Position numbers and translations under genes: made by a program
The notes under the pieces: model-generated
Told to the model about the DNA's origin: nothing
Seen by the model: only the letters and a program-made list of their open reading frames with translations
Database searches by the model: none
Part shown: in pieces, positions 49,764 to 58,949 of the stretch
Numbering within the stretch: position 1 is the first letter of the stretch
Layout of the letters: each line of letters begins with the position of its first letter
Assembly: GCA_004295045.1 (NCBI GenBank)
Contig: SHND01000030.1
Location: forward strand, 1 to 64,000
Length of the DNA: 64,000 nt
Direction: 5' to 3'
From: Chloroflexota bacterium
GTDB lineage: Bacteria > Chloroflexota > Anaerolineae > UBA4142 > SHND01

Positions 49764-51158
49764 ATGAGCAACAAGGCATTGACCGGTCGTAAAGCCGCCG
49801 CCAAAGCAACTGCGCGCGATCTTTTCGAGTCCGCGCGCGAACAGGAACGCGAACGCACCCAGCCGCTCGCGGCGCGAATGCGTCCGCGCACGATGGACGA
49901 ATTTGAAGGGCAAGAAGAAATTCTTGGGCAGGGCAAGCTGCTCCGTCGCGCCATCGAAAGCGATAAACTTTTTTCCTCGATCATCTTGTGGGGTCCTCCC
50001 GGCGCGGGCAAAACAACTCTCGCCACCATCATTGCAAACAAAACCGCGTCGCATTTCGAAACTCTCAGCGCGGTGCTCGCAGGCGTTGCCGATATTCGAC
50101 GCGTGGTGGAAGAGGCGCGCGAACGATTCAACTTGTACGGACAGCGCACCATTTTGCTTGTAGATGAAATTCATCGGTTTAACAAAACACAGCAAGACGC
50201 GCTTTTGCCGCATGTTGAAAATGGTACGATCACGCTGATTGGGGCGACGACAGAGAATCCGTACTTTGAGGTCAACAGCGCATTGCTTTCGCGTTCGCGT
50301 ATTTTTCAATTCAAACCATTGACGACAGAGGCGACACTGCGCTTGCTGCATCGCGCCCTCGCCGATCCCGCGCGCGGTTATGGCGCGCGCCGCATCGAAA
50401 TCACGGACGACGCGTTACAACATCTCGCGGAGGTCGCGGGCGGCGACGCGCGCAGCGCGCTCAATGCGCTTGAACTGGCAGTCGAATCCACATTGCCCGA
50501 CGCGGAGGGAGCCGCGCGAATTGATTTGCAAGTTGCGCAAGAGTCCATCCAAAAACGCGTCCTCCGCTATGATAAATCATCCGATGAACACTATGACACA
50601 ATCAGCGCGTTCATCAAGAGTATGCGCGGCAGCGATCCCGATGCTGCGCTCTACTATTTGGCAAAGATGCTCTATGCGGGCGAAGACCCCGAATTTATCG
50701 CGCGCCGCATGGTGATTTTTGCGTCGGAAGATATTGGGAACGCTGACCCGCAAGCATTGGTCGTCGCCGTCGCTGCCGCGCATGCCCTTCAATTTGTCGG
50801 CATTCCCGAAGCGCAATTAAATCTCGCACAGTCCGCGCTTTATCTTGCCACCGCGCCGAAATCGAATTCGACGCTTGGCATCGGCGCGGCGCTTGCGGAT
50901 ATTGAACGCTTGGGCACTTTGGATATTCCGAATCATCTCAAAGATGGCTCGCGCGATTCACGCGCGTTGGGACATGGCAAGGGCTATAAATATCCGCACG
51001 ATTTTGAAAATCATTTTGTCGCTCAACAATATCTGCCGGATGACGTACGCGATAAAATTTATTACACGCCGGGAACCTTGGGTTACGAACAACAAATTTC
51101 GCAGCGCTTGCAAGAATGGCGCGCGAAAATGGAAAAGAACAAATTCACCGACAGATAG
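49764..51158 (+). CDS. rarA: Replication-associated recombination protein RarA/MgsA
   Basis: 464 residues of the clamp-loader AAA+ family. Walker [10 protein letters not shown] (77-85), Walker [11 protein letters not shown] (about 131-140), sensor 1 ATTENP, and the RarA-specific C-terminal region ([51 protein letters not shown]) are all present. It acts at stalled replication forks, opening duplex ends. The N-terminal 35 residues ([20 protein letters not shown]) are unusual. It has its own probable promoter. It is followed by 200 bp without a recognised gene. Confidence 0.95.
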   Translation: MSNKALTGRKAAAKATARDLFESAREQERERTQPLAARMRPRTMDEFEGQEEILGQGKLLRRAIESDKLFSSIILWGPPGAGKTTLATIIANKTASHFETLSAVLAGVADIRRVVEEARERFNLYGQRTILLVDEIHRFNKTQQDALLPHVENGTITLIGATTENPYFEVNSALLSRSRIFQFKPLTTEATLRLLHRALADPARGYGARRIEITDDALQHLAEVAGGDARSALNALELAVESTLPDAEGAARIDLQVAQESIQKRVLRYDKSSDEHYDTISAFIKSMRGSDPDAALYYLAKMLYAGEDPEFIARRMVIFASEDIGNADPQALVVAVAAAHALQFVGIPEAQLNLAQSALYLATAPKSNSTLGIGAALADIERLGTLDIPNHLKDGSRDSRALGHGKGYKYPHDFENHFVAQQYLPDDVRDKIYYTPGTLGYEQQISQRLQEWRAKMEKNKFTDR

Positions 51159-51360
51159 TTCAAATTTTGTTTTCGATTATTCAACACCTTTTTTCAACGC
51201 ATTGCGCTCCGCACTCATTACTAGACACCTCATGGCACATTGCCACTCGCTCGAAACCCTGCGAACAATTCGTTTCAAAAAAACGTCTACATCGAGATAT
51301 TGTTGCAAGCTCCCGGGCTGTTCGAGTCCATTTGCGCATGCGGCATTGTGAAGGAGTCTT

Positions 51361-52059
51361 ATGTTAAAACGAGAACCGCGCCTTCTTGTGATGCATCGTT
51401 TTTTGCAGAATCAGATGTTTTATCCGGTCGTTCTTTCGAGTTTGTTGTGCATTGCATTTTTTGCGATGCGCGCGTTATGGAGCGATTCGTTTCTGCACAA
51501 ATCGTTGATGTGGAATTTGTTTCTCGCGTGGATCCCATATTTTTGTGCGCTGGGAATGGCGTGGCTGCACGCGCGCCGCGCGGCTGCGTGGCAATACATT
51601 CTGCCTTCGCTCGTATGGCTTTTATTTTTTCCCAACGCCGCGTATCTCGTCACCGATTTATACAAACTGCGAAACATGCCGCCCGTGCCGATCTGGTATG
51701 ATGTTGGATTCTTCGCGATGATGGCGTGGACCGGGTTGCTGCTCGCGGTGGCGTCCTTGCAAATCGTCCAGCGGATGGTCAAACAATCCGCTAGCGCGTT
51801 ATGGAGCTGGCTCGTCGTGTTTGTTGTGATCGGTTTGAACGGCGTCGGAATTTATCTGGGTCGCTTTTTGCGTTGGAATAGTTGGGACGTAATGACCGAT
51901 CCGATCGCCGTGCTGCAAGATGCGATTGCGCCGTTTTTGAATCCGATTGCGTATCGGCAGTCGGTCGCGATCATGATTGTATTTAGCGCGCTGTTGTTCG
52001 TCGTATATGTGAGTGTCGTGACGTTGCAGCGCGGAACGCGAGATCATGATGGTACTTGA
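51361..52059 (+). CDS. DUF1361 membrane protein
   Basis: 232 residues, about seven membrane helices. The family phrases LFFPNAAYLVTDLYKL, WYDVGFFAMMAWTGLLLA and VGIYLGRFLRWNSWDV are all present. ATG 51361 follows GAAGGAG; ATG 51391 is also in frame. Function unknown; DUF1361 proteins are predicted small integral membrane proteins. It starts 202 bp after rarA and ends 76 bp before the C39-TPR gene, but has no obvious connection to either. Confidence 0.88.
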   Translation: MLKREPRLLVMHRFLQNQMFYPVVLSSLLCIAFFAMRALWSDSFLHKSLMWNLFLAWIPYFCALGMAWLHARRAAAWQYILPSLVWLLFFPNAAYLVTDLYKLRNMPPVPIWYDVGFFAMMAWTGLLLAVASLQIVQRMVKQSASALWSWLVVFVVIGLNGVGIYLGRFLRWNSWDVMTDPIAVLQDAIAPFLNPIAYRQSVAIMIVFSALLFVVYVSVVTLQRGTRDHDGT

Positions 52060-52135
52060 GGAGATGAATTGGCAAGCCGAGGTGCAAGTCCCATAACGCT
52101 CTCGACTTGTCCTGTGGGAACGGAATGTTTTTGAT

Positions 52136-53488
52136 ATGAATCGTGATTTGTACGTGCGTCGGCGTTCGCGGCGGACGGATGCGCGCCCCGCGTTCATGTG
52201 GTTGACGCTGACGCTGTTATTGTTCGCGTGCGGCGGCGTTAGCTTTTTGCTGCTGCAAAACTTGAGGGGCGAATGGCTCGAACTGAAACTGGATTCCGCG
52301 CGGTATCGCGTAATGGAGCTGTTGCCCGAACCCGAACGCCCCGATTTTGTGCCAACGCCGATTCTCGTCGCGCAAAGCGCGGGCATCCCGACAATTGTTT
52401 GGGATCAAAACAGCGCGTTATCGGAACCTTCAACCGAGCCAATGCCGACGAACACACCGATGGCAGAGGGCAAAAACGTCGCTGTCGAGATTGAAACTAA
52501 AATTCCGCCATTCATCCCATCTCCTGTGGCAAGCGAAAATTCTGGGTTCAATGCGATTCGTCCTTTTGTGGAACTTGGTGGTGTGACGCACGAGGCGCAG
52601 CGTTTCAATAATTGTGGTCCCACAACATTGCGAATGTATCTTTCGTATTTTGGATATACACGCGACACCCAAGTGCAAATTGCGAATGTGTTGAAACCGA
52701 ACAAAGATGATCGCAACGTCAGTCCTGACGAACTGATTGGATATGCGCAGGCAAAAGGGTTCCACGCCATCACGCGCGTGAATGGTGATACGGAGCGCCT
52801 CAAACAATTTTTGTCGAATGATTTACCGGTGATGATCGAAGAAGGATACGACCCGCCGCGCGCGAAACAGGGATGGATGGGGCATTATCTGCTGCTCACA
52901 GGTTACGATTCACACGGAATCATTGCGCAGGATTCGTACAACGGTCCGAATCAACGCGTCGCATGGCAAGAGGTGGATGCGAATTGGCGCAATTTTAACC
53001 GCACTTATCTCGTGTTGTACACGCCCGCGCAAGAACCGCTGGTGCGCGCCATCATCGGCGAGGATATGGACGACGCGACGATGTATGCCAAAGCCGCGCA
53101 GCGCGCGCAAGAAGAATGGAATGCAAATCCGAACGATGCTTTTGCGGCGTTCAATCTCGGCTCGTCGCTCGTTGGGCTGGGCGAATACGAGGCGGCGGCA
53201 ATCGCGTTCGACCAAGCGCGCCTTTTGAAATTGCCATGGCGTATGCTGTGGTATCAATTCGGACCGTACGAAGCGTATTATCGCGTTGGGCGCTATGAAG
53301 AAGTGATTGCGCTTGCCGACGCGACCTTGAAACCAACGAGCGATTTGGAAGAATCGTATTATTACAAAGGGCTCGCCTTGGAGAAATTGGGACGCAGTGA
53401 TGAAGCCCGTGCTGCGTTGGAAATGGCGCTGAGATATAACTCGAATTATCTTGCCGCGCGCCAAGCCCTGAAAAATTTAGGCGTGTAA
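52136..53488 (+). CDS. C39-like peptidase with TPR repeats, membrane-anchored
   Basis: 450 residues. A basic head and one membrane helix (about 21-41: FMWLTLTLLLFACGGVSFLLL) anchor the protein outside the cell. A Pro/Thr-rich linker to about 140 is followed by a C39_2-type domain with Cys in NNCGPTTLRMYLSYFG and His in GHYLLLTGYDSHGI, then Asp/Asn in QDSYNGPN. The C-terminal half (about 320-450) has three or more TPR-like helices (AFNLGSSLVGLGEYEAAAIAFDQA, YYYKGLALEKLGRSDEARAAL). C39 peptidases cleave leader peptides or peptides from peptidoglycan. Target unknown. It ends at a terminator hairpin. Confidence 0.85.
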   Translation: MNRDLYVRRRSRRTDARPAFMWLTLTLLLFACGGVSFLLLQNLRGEWLELKLDSARYRVMELLPEPERPDFVPTPILVAQSAGIPTIVWDQNSALSEPSTEPMPTNTPMAEGKNVAVEIETKIPPFIPSPVASENSGFNAIRPFVELGGVTHEAQRFNNCGPTTLRMYLSYFGYTRDTQVQIANVLKPNKDDRNVSPDELIGYAQAKGFHAITRVNGDTERLKQFLSNDLPVMIEEGYDPPRAKQGWMGHYLLLTGYDSHGIIAQDSYNGPNQRVAWQEVDANWRNFNRTYLVLYTPAQEPLVRAIIGEDMDDATMYAKAAQRAQEEWNANPNDAFAAFNLGSSLVGLGEYEAAAIAFDQARLLKLPWRMLWYQFGPYEAYYRVGRYEEVIALADATLKPTSDLEESYYYKGLALEKLGRSDEARAALEMALRYNSNYLAARQALKNLGV

Positions 53489-53495
53489 AAAAATA

Positions 53496-53526
53496 AATGT
53501 GCGTTAAAGACAACGCACATTTTTTT
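53496..53526 (+). terminator. Intrinsic terminator immediately before murJ
   Basis: ATGTGCGTT (53497-53505), six-base loop, AACGCACAT (53512-53520), then T6 (53521-53526), directly followed by ATG 53527. Confidence 0.85.
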
Positions 53527-54942
53527 ATGCCAGACGCGATGGAAACAACCGTTTCGGAAAATCAAACTCGAGCCCCGCTGTGGCGGCGCATCATTTCGTC
53601 GTCGCTTTTGTCCGAGCGCGCCATCACACTCTCGACCATTGTCGTCGCAACCGGATTCTTTGCCAGCAAAATTTTGGGACTCGTACGCGTGCGCTTGACC
53701 GCGCAAGCATTTGGCACCTCAGCCCCATACGACGCGTTTCGCGTTGCCAATACGTTTTCGGATATGTTGGATTCGGTGATTGCGGGCGCAACCATTGCGG
53801 CGGTTTTTATTCCCGTTTTTAGCTCGTATCTGGTCAAGGACGAACACGAACGGCGCGAAGGTTGGAAATTCGCAAGCGCGGTATTAAATGATATGTTCTT
53901 GCTCGTCACGGCTGCCGCTTGCGTGGGAATGATTTTCGCCCCGCAGTTGATTAACTATTTCATTGCGCCCGGTTTTGGTCCCGCGCAAAGCGCGCTCGCC
54001 GCGAGCTTGATGCGAATCGTTTTGATCGCCGCAATCGTGTTCGGCGTGAGCGGAACGATTACGGGCATCCTGCACGCACAAAATCGTTTTGTCCTCGCCG
54101 CGATGGCGAGTCCCTTGAATAATATTGGTGTCATCCTGGCAGTCATTTTTCTCGTGCCAACAATGGGGATTTTTGGTCTGGCGTGGGGTGTGGTATTTGG
54201 TTCGCTGCTTCATCTCGGCATTCAGATTCCGGGACTTGTGCGCGCGGGGATGATTTGGTTTGCCACGCTCGGTTTGGGACGGGGTGAACTGCATCAGAGT
54301 ATGCGCGAACTGCTGCGTCTACTCGGTCCGCGCATCGTGACGACAAATCTGGGCAGTTTGACGCGGCTGTTGATGAATAATTTCGCGTCCTTTTTGATGG
54401 TGGGCAGCATCGCCGCGTTAGATTACGCCTATTTGCTCTGGCAGTTTCCGGAAACGTTGATTGGGACGGCGATCGCGGTTGCCGTGTTCCCGCGTCTCGC
54501 GCAGCGCGTGGCGGCGAATGATCGGCGCGGTTTTCAACGCCTTTATCGCCTCGCGCTGGTGACGATTCTCGCGCTGGCGATTCCCTCCGCGTTGGTGGCG
54601 ATAATATTTGCCCAACCGATTGTGTCGCTCATTCTGAAAAGCGGCGCGTTCGACGCGGAATCTACGACGCTCGTCGCGGGCGTACTGCAATTTTACGCCT
54701 TGGCAATCGTCGGCGAAGCGGTGCTTGAACTCGTCGCGCGCGTCTTTTACGCGAATCGCGACAGCAAGACGCCAATGTTTGTTGCGATTGGCGCGATGGT
54801 TTTGCGAATCGCACTCATGCTGGGATGGCGCGAGACATTGGGCGCGGGAGGATTGGCGCTCGCGTACGCGGTCACGGTGTGCGTCGAAGCGAGCGTGTTG
54901 TGGTTTCTTTCGCAGCGAAGATTCATGCGCGAGAATTTGTGA
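53527..54942 (+). CDS. murJ: Lipid II flippase MurJ (MviN)
   Basis: 471 residues, about fourteen membrane helices, MOP/MVF fold. Family features are the basic loop GLVRVRLTAQAFGTSAPYDAFRVA, the helix-2 VIAGATIAAVFIPVF, IVFGVSGTITGILHAQNRF, and the charged helix-8 FPETLIGTAIAVAVFPRL. It flips undecaprenyl-linked peptidoglycan precursor outward. ATG 53527 lies directly after the T-tract, and ATG 53539 is another candidate; neither has a Shine-Dalgarno. The frame upstream to 53497 runs through the terminator hairpin and is not used. Confidence 0.95.
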   Translation: MPDAMETTVSENQTRAPLWRRIISSSLLSERAITLSTIVVATGFFASKILGLVRVRLTAQAFGTSAPYDAFRVANTFSDMLDSVIAGATIAAVFIPVFSSYLVKDEHERREGWKFASAVLNDMFLLVTAAACVGMIFAPQLINYFIAPGFGPAQSALAASLMRIVLIAAIVFGVSGTITGILHAQNRFVLAAMASPLNNIGVILAVIFLVPTMGIFGLAWGVVFGSLLHLGIQIPGLVRAGMIWFATLGLGRGELHQSMRELLRLLGPRIVTTNLGSLTRLLMNNFASFLMVGSIAALDYAYLLWQFPETLIGTAIAVAVFPRLAQRVAANDRRGFQRLYRLALVTILALAIPSALVAIIFAQPIVSLILKSGAFDAESTTLVAGVLQFYALAIVGEAVLELVARVFYANRDSKTPMFVAIGAMVLRIALMLGWRETLGAGGLALAYAVTVCVEASVLWFLSQRRFMRENL

Positions 54943-54971
54943 TTGAAGATTTTTGATTTATGGTTTATCAT
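54943..54971 (+). promoter_or_regulatory. Probable promoter of glpX
   Basis: TTGAAG (54943-54948), 17 bp, TATCAT (54966-54971). It starts immediately at the murJ stop codon; leader about 37 nt to ATG 55015. Confidence 0.5.
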
Positions 54972-55014
54972 ACGACTGCAAAAAATTCCAAACAAAAATT
55001 CAACGGAGACAACG

Positions 55015-56040
55015 ATGTCGAACGCACCTGATCGCAACATTGGCTTGGAACTCGTACGCGTAACCGAAGCAGCTGCCCTTGCGGCTGCCCCTTGGATGGG
55101 GCGCAACAGAAAAATGGAAGCGGACAAGGCGGCAGTTGACGCAATGCGGTTGATGCTCAACACCATCGAGATGGACGGCATCATCGTCATTGGCGAGGGC
55201 GAAAAAGACAAAGCGCCGATGTTATTCAACGGCGAACGCCTCGGCAAATACAACGCGGGCTGGGATGTGCCGAAATGCGACCTCGCGGTGGACCCGATTG
55301 ATGGGACGCGTCCGCTTGCGCTGGGGCTCCCAAATTCAATCGCGGTCGTCGCGTTGGCTGAACGCGGCTCGATGTTTTTCCCCGGTCCAATCGTCTACAT
55401 GGACAAGCTCGCGGTCGGTCCTGAAGCAGCCGATGTGATTGATCTCGATGCGCCTGTAGCAGATAACCTGAGCGCCATTGCCAAGGCAAAGGGCAAAGCC
55501 GTGACCGAACTTGTCGTCGTGGTGTTAGACCGTCCGCGCCACGAACAACTTATCGCAGAGATTCGGGCGACGGGCGCGCGTTTGAAATTGATAACCGATG
55601 GTGATGTGGCGCCCAGTATCGCGGCGTGCTTGCCCGATACCAACATTGATGTTTTGATGGGCGCGGGCGGCGCGCCGGAAGCGGTGATTTCGGCGAGCGC
55701 GCTGAAATGTCTACACGGCGAAATTCAAGCGCGTTTGTATCCGCGTGACGAAAAAGAGAAAAAGCTTGCCGAAGAAATGGGCTATGATACCAAGCGCGTC
55801 TTGACTTGCGACGACTTGGTCAAAAGCGACAATGTATTCTTTGCCGCTACGGGCATCACCGACGGCGAATTGATGCGCGGCGTGCATTATGCGGCGACGC
55901 GCGCGACCACTGAATCCCTGGCAATGCGTTCCTCGTCGGGAACGATGCGGCGCATCATTGCAACGCACCGCCCCGAAAAATTACAGCAGATTTTGAGCGA
56001 TCAAAAGGAGCGGCTGGCGGAACGGGAAAAAGACGCCTAG
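55015..56040 (+). CDS. glpX: Fructose-1,6-bisphosphatase class II
   Basis: 341 residues from ATG 55015 (CGGAGA 6 bp upstream); longer frames begin in the promoter. Metal-site motifs are GIIVIGEGEKDKAPML, LAVDPIDGTRPLA (the D-P-I-D-G-T signature of the Li-sensitive phosphatase fold), and ATGITDGELMRGV. GAGGAPEAVISASALKCL binds the sugar phosphate. It dephosphorylates fructose-1,6-bisphosphate in gluconeogenesis or the pentose phosphate cycle; some GlpX enzymes also act on sedoheptulose bisphosphate. With the transaldolase at 38822 it shows a complete sugar-phosphate economy, though they are not adjacent. Confidence 0.95.
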   Translation: MSNAPDRNIGLELVRVTEAAALAAAPWMGRNRKMEADKAAVDAMRLMLNTIEMDGIIVIGEGEKDKAPMLFNGERLGKYNAGWDVPKCDLAVDPIDGTRPLALGLPNSIAVVALAERGSMFFPGPIVYMDKLAVGPEAADVIDLDAPVADNLSAIAKAKGKAVTELVVVVLDRPRHEQLIAEIRATGARLKLITDGDVAPSIAACLPDTNIDVLMGAGGAPEAVISASALKCLHGEIQARLYPRDEKEKKLAEEMGYDTKRVLTCDDLVKSDNVFFAATGITDGELMRGVHYAATRATTESLAMRSSSGTMRRIIATHRPEKLQQILSDQKERLAEREKDA

Positions 56041-56086
56041 CACGTCTGACGTAGGCGCTGCCGGAGCAATCCCCGGCAAATTCAAA

Positions 56087-56115
56087 TTGACGCACACGTG
56101 AAAACTTGCTATAAT
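56087..56115 (+). promoter_or_regulatory. Promoter of rho
   Basis: TTGACG (56087-56092), 17 bp, TATAAT (56110-56115). It predicts a transcription start near 56122 and a leader of about 305 nt before the rho ATG at 56427. Confidence 0.8.
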
Positions 56116-56121
56116 TCGGCT

Positions 56122-56426
56122 TGTTGGAGTTCGTCGCCCACTCGACGAACAAGAGCAACAAGCTGTTTAACCTCTCGCTGCAACGCAATTCCGTTGTAAT
56201 TATCCTAGCCCCACAAAATTCCCAAATTCATTTTGCTATTACGTTTGTGTAACACTCGCGTCAAATTGACGTCATTTTAATTTAAGGTGGTCATCCATTC
56301 CACGCGCGCTTGGATTCGAGTTCGAGCGGCGACTGCGAATGTCGCCGCGCTGTTATCCACGCTGCCTTATCCTCCACAGTAATGCACGGCGCGCCTCCGG
56401 CATCCTCAAAAGGACAAAACCAATCT
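56122..56426 (+). promoter_or_regulatory. Structured leader of rho mRNA
   Basis: Two perfect 8-bp hairpins: GTTCGTCG/CGACGAAC (56129-56136 with 56143-56150) and GCGGCGAC/GTCGCCGC (56326-56333 with 56341-56348). A C-rich, T-rich, poorly paired stretch between them (about 56160-56280) is suited to Rho loading. Long leaders are used in rho autoregulation in several bacteria; here that role is inferred, not shown. No peptide with a good ribosome site was found in it. Confidence 0.45.
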
Positions 56427-57716
56427 ATGCCTCGCACTCCTGATATTATTGCAAACGACCATGTCAATTACTCTGTTCTCGACGAAAAAGCGTTGAGCGA
56501 GCTGCGCGATCTTGCCAAAGAGCAAAGCATCAGCGGCTACTCTAAACTCAAAAAGAGTGATTTGATTTTTCGCCTGCTGCGCGCCAAAGCCGAGCGCGAA
56601 GGTTTGATTTTTGGCGGCGGCGTTTTGGAAATTGTGCAGGATGGCATTGGTTTTTTGCGTTCGGACCATTTGCTGCCCGGCGACGAAGATGTGTACGTCT
56701 CGCAATCACAGATACGGCGCTTTGGGCTTCGCACCGGCGACATGGTCATCGGACAGGTGCGTCCACCCAAAGACACCGAAAAGTATTACGGGCTGCTGCG
56801 CGTGGAAGCAGTGAACGGCATTGATCCGGAAGCTGCGAAACAGCGCCCCGACTTTGAAAAACTCACTCCGATTTTCCCGAACGTTCAATTTAAGCTCGAA
56901 ACAAAGCCGAATATCCTGGCAACGCGCGTACTCGATTTGCTTGCGCCGATTGGTAAGGGGCAGCGCGGTCTCATTGTCTCGCCGCCGAAAGCGGGCAAGA
57001 CGACTCTGCTCAAACAAATTGCGAACGCGATTTCCGAAAATTATCCCGACGCCCATTTGATGGTCGTACTGATTGGCGAGCGCCCTGAAGAAGTGACCGA
57101 CGTGGACCGTTCTGTGGACGCCGAAGTGTTTGCCTCGACCTTTGACGACGAAATCGAAAATCAAACGCGTGTAGCGGAAATGTCGCTTCAGCGCGCCAAG
57201 CGGCTGGTGGAGGGCGGTAAGGACGTCGTAATTATGCTGGACTCAATTACCCGATTGGCGCGCGCGTACAATTTGGTTGTACCGCCGAGCGGGCGCACCT
57301 TGACGGGTGGGTTCGACCCCGCCGCTTTATTCCCACCCAAGCGCTTTTTTGGCGCGGCGCGCAATTTGGAAGAGGGCGGAAGTTTGACGATAATTGCTAC
57401 GTGCCTCGTGGACACCGGCAGCCGTATGGACGACCTGATTTTTGAAGAGTTCAAGGGCACCGGTAACATGGAAGCGCACATGAATCGCAAACTTGCCGAT
57501 CGCCGCATTTATCCGGCGATTGATTGGGAACGCAGCAGCACGCGGCGCGAAGAACTTTTGATTGCCGAAGATCTCTTGCCGCGTGTTTGGACACTTCGCC
57601 GAATGCTTTCGCAGATGGGCGGAGGTCCCGAAGAAATCGAACTGGTCGTGGAGCGCATGGCGAAAACGCGCAACAACCGCGAGTTTTTGGAAAAATTGAA
57701 TCGCGACGATTTCTGA
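56427..57716 (+). CDS. rho: Transcription termination factor Rho
   Basis: 429 residues from ATG 56427 (AGGAC 11 bp upstream); codons before it in the same frame (from 56310) cross the leader hairpin. An N-terminal Rho_N helix bundle ([25 protein letters not shown]), an OB-fold RNA-binding domain ([15 protein letters not shown]), Walker [11 protein letters not shown] (186-195), Walker [18 protein letters not shown]-loop and R-loop ([21 protein letters not shown]) are complete. It is a hexameric RNA helicase ending transcription. No large extension separates the Rho_N and OB domains. Confidence 0.97.
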   Translation: MPRTPDIIANDHVNYSVLDEKALSELRDLAKEQSISGYSKLKKSDLIFRLLRAKAEREGLIFGGGVLEIVQDGIGFLRSDHLLPGDEDVYVSQSQIRRFGLRTGDMVIGQVRPPKDTEKYYGLLRVEAVNGIDPEAAKQRPDFEKLTPIFPNVQFKLETKPNILATRVLDLLAPIGKGQRGLIVSPPKAGKTTLLKQIANAISENYPDAHLMVVLIGERPEEVTDVDRSVDAEVFASTFDDEIENQTRVAEMSLQRAKRLVEGGKDVVIMLDSITRLARAYNLVVPPSGRTLTGGFDPAALFPPKRFFGAARNLEEGGSLTIIATCLVDTGSRMDDLIFEEFKGTGNMEAHMNRKLADRRIYPAIDWERSSTRREELLIAEDLLPRVWTLRRMLSQMGGGPEEIELVVERMAKTRNNREFLEKLNRDDF

Positions 57717-57745
57717 AATCGATCATTTCGAAATAAATCACTTTT

Positions 57746-58852
57746 ATGCAAAACCCCAGCGTAGCTCTCACCCGACGCGTGAACGCACTTGCCACGCGCG
57801 TGGTGGAGCGCATCGAGACCCTGCGGTACGAAAATACCAACAATGTCTCGCTCTTTACTCGCCTTACGGCGCATCTTGGCATCATTGCTCTGGTGTTGAT
57901 TGGGCTGTTGTTGAGCGGCATCCAAATTCAAGCGGCGCAGGCGCCGCGCAGTTATGACGCGCCGACGCTTCAAGAGGACCTGCCGGAAATCGTCATTGAT
58001 CCAGCCAACCCGCAAACTGATCTCAAACCTTCGACAATCCCTTTTACCAATAATCCGAAAAAAGACCGACGCGATGTGGCGACATACACGGTCAAGCCCG
58101 GCGATAATGTCAGCGTCATCGCGGCGCGTTTTGGAGTGACGCCCGATTCGGTGATTTGGGCGAATGAAAAACTGGAAGAAAATCCCGACGCGCTTTCGGT
58201 GGGACAGCAGCTCTTTGTTCCGCCGGTGAGTGGTGTGCTGCATAAAGTCGCAAAAGGCGAAACGCTTCAAACGATTGCCGCGCGCTTTAAAGCCGATGTG
58301 TCCGCGATTTTCAATGATCCCTTTAACCAAACGATTCACGATTTTAAATCGTCACCGCCGCAATTGGTGGTGGGCGAGTTCATCATGGTCCCCGGCGGCA
58401 GCAAACCGATTGTGATCCGTCAAGTGCAATACAGCGCCACCACCCCATCAAACGCGATCAAAGGAACGTCCAATTTTCAATGGCCCACCGCTGCTTGCAT
58501 CAGTCAATTTTACTGGGGGCGTCATCCCGGAATTGACCTTGCCAATTCGCAAGGCACCGCAGTTGTGGCTGCGGATGCAGGATATGTCGAAGTTGTCGGT
58601 TGGGACAATTCGGGTTACGGCAACATGATCTTGATCAATCACGGCAATGGCGCCATCACGCGCTATGCGCACTTGAGCGCGTTCGCGGTGCAAGCGGGCG
58701 CGTCGGTGAAAAAAGGACAGCTCATTGGACGCATCGGCACTACGGGACGCTCGACGGGACCGCATCTTCATTTTGAATTGATCGTGAATGGCGTGCATCG
58801 CAATCCCGTAGGGATTTTGAAAGGCAATACGCCCGGGCGCTGTTATCGGTAA
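57746..58852 (+). CDS. LysM-M23 peptidoglycan hydrolase
   Basis: 368 residues. A basic head and one membrane helix (about 40-60) act as signal-anchor. Two LysM modules follow: YTVKPGDNVSVIAARFGV and HKVAKGETLQTIAARFKA (about 110-220), for peptidoglycan binding. Then comes an M23 zinc endopeptidase with HPGIDLANSQGTAV (H-x3-D), GYGNMILINHGN and GPHLHFELI (H-x-H), complete catalytic set. It cleaves peptide cross-links. ATG 57746 is preceded by a weak hairpin and TTTT with no ribosome site. It starts 29 bp after rho. Confidence 0.93.
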   Translation: MQNPSVALTRRVNALATRVVERIETLRYENTNNVSLFTRLTAHLGIIALVLIGLLLSGIQIQAAQAPRSYDAPTLQEDLPEIVIDPANPQTDLKPSTIPFTNNPKKDRRDVATYTVKPGDNVSVIAARFGVTPDSVIWANEKLEENPDALSVGQQLFVPPVSGVLHKVAKGETLQTIAARFKADVSAIFNDPFNQTIHDFKSSPPQLVVGEFIMVPGGSKPIVIRQVQYSATTPSNAIKGTSNFQWPTAACISQFYWGRHPGIDLANSQGTAVVAADAGYVEVVGWDNSGYGNMILINHGNGAITRYAHLSAFAVQAGASVKKGQLIGRIGTTGRSTGPHLHFELIVNGVHRNPVGILKGNTPGRCYR

Positions 58853-58916
58853 TTCGCGTGCGTGATTTTTGCGATGGAATTGATCGGCACAACAAGCGTA
58901 CATTAGGATAAAATAG

Positions 58917-58949
58917 GCGCGGGGCGAAACAACCTCGCGCTTTCTTTTT
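58917..58949 (+). terminator. Terminator-like hairpin immediately before M50 gene
   Basis: GCGCGGGG (58918-58925) against CCTCGCGC (58934-58941) with one mismatch-like position, then TTTCTTTTT, directly followed by ATG 58950. It is the same hairpin-T-tract-ATG arrangement as at murJ. Confidence 0.65.
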
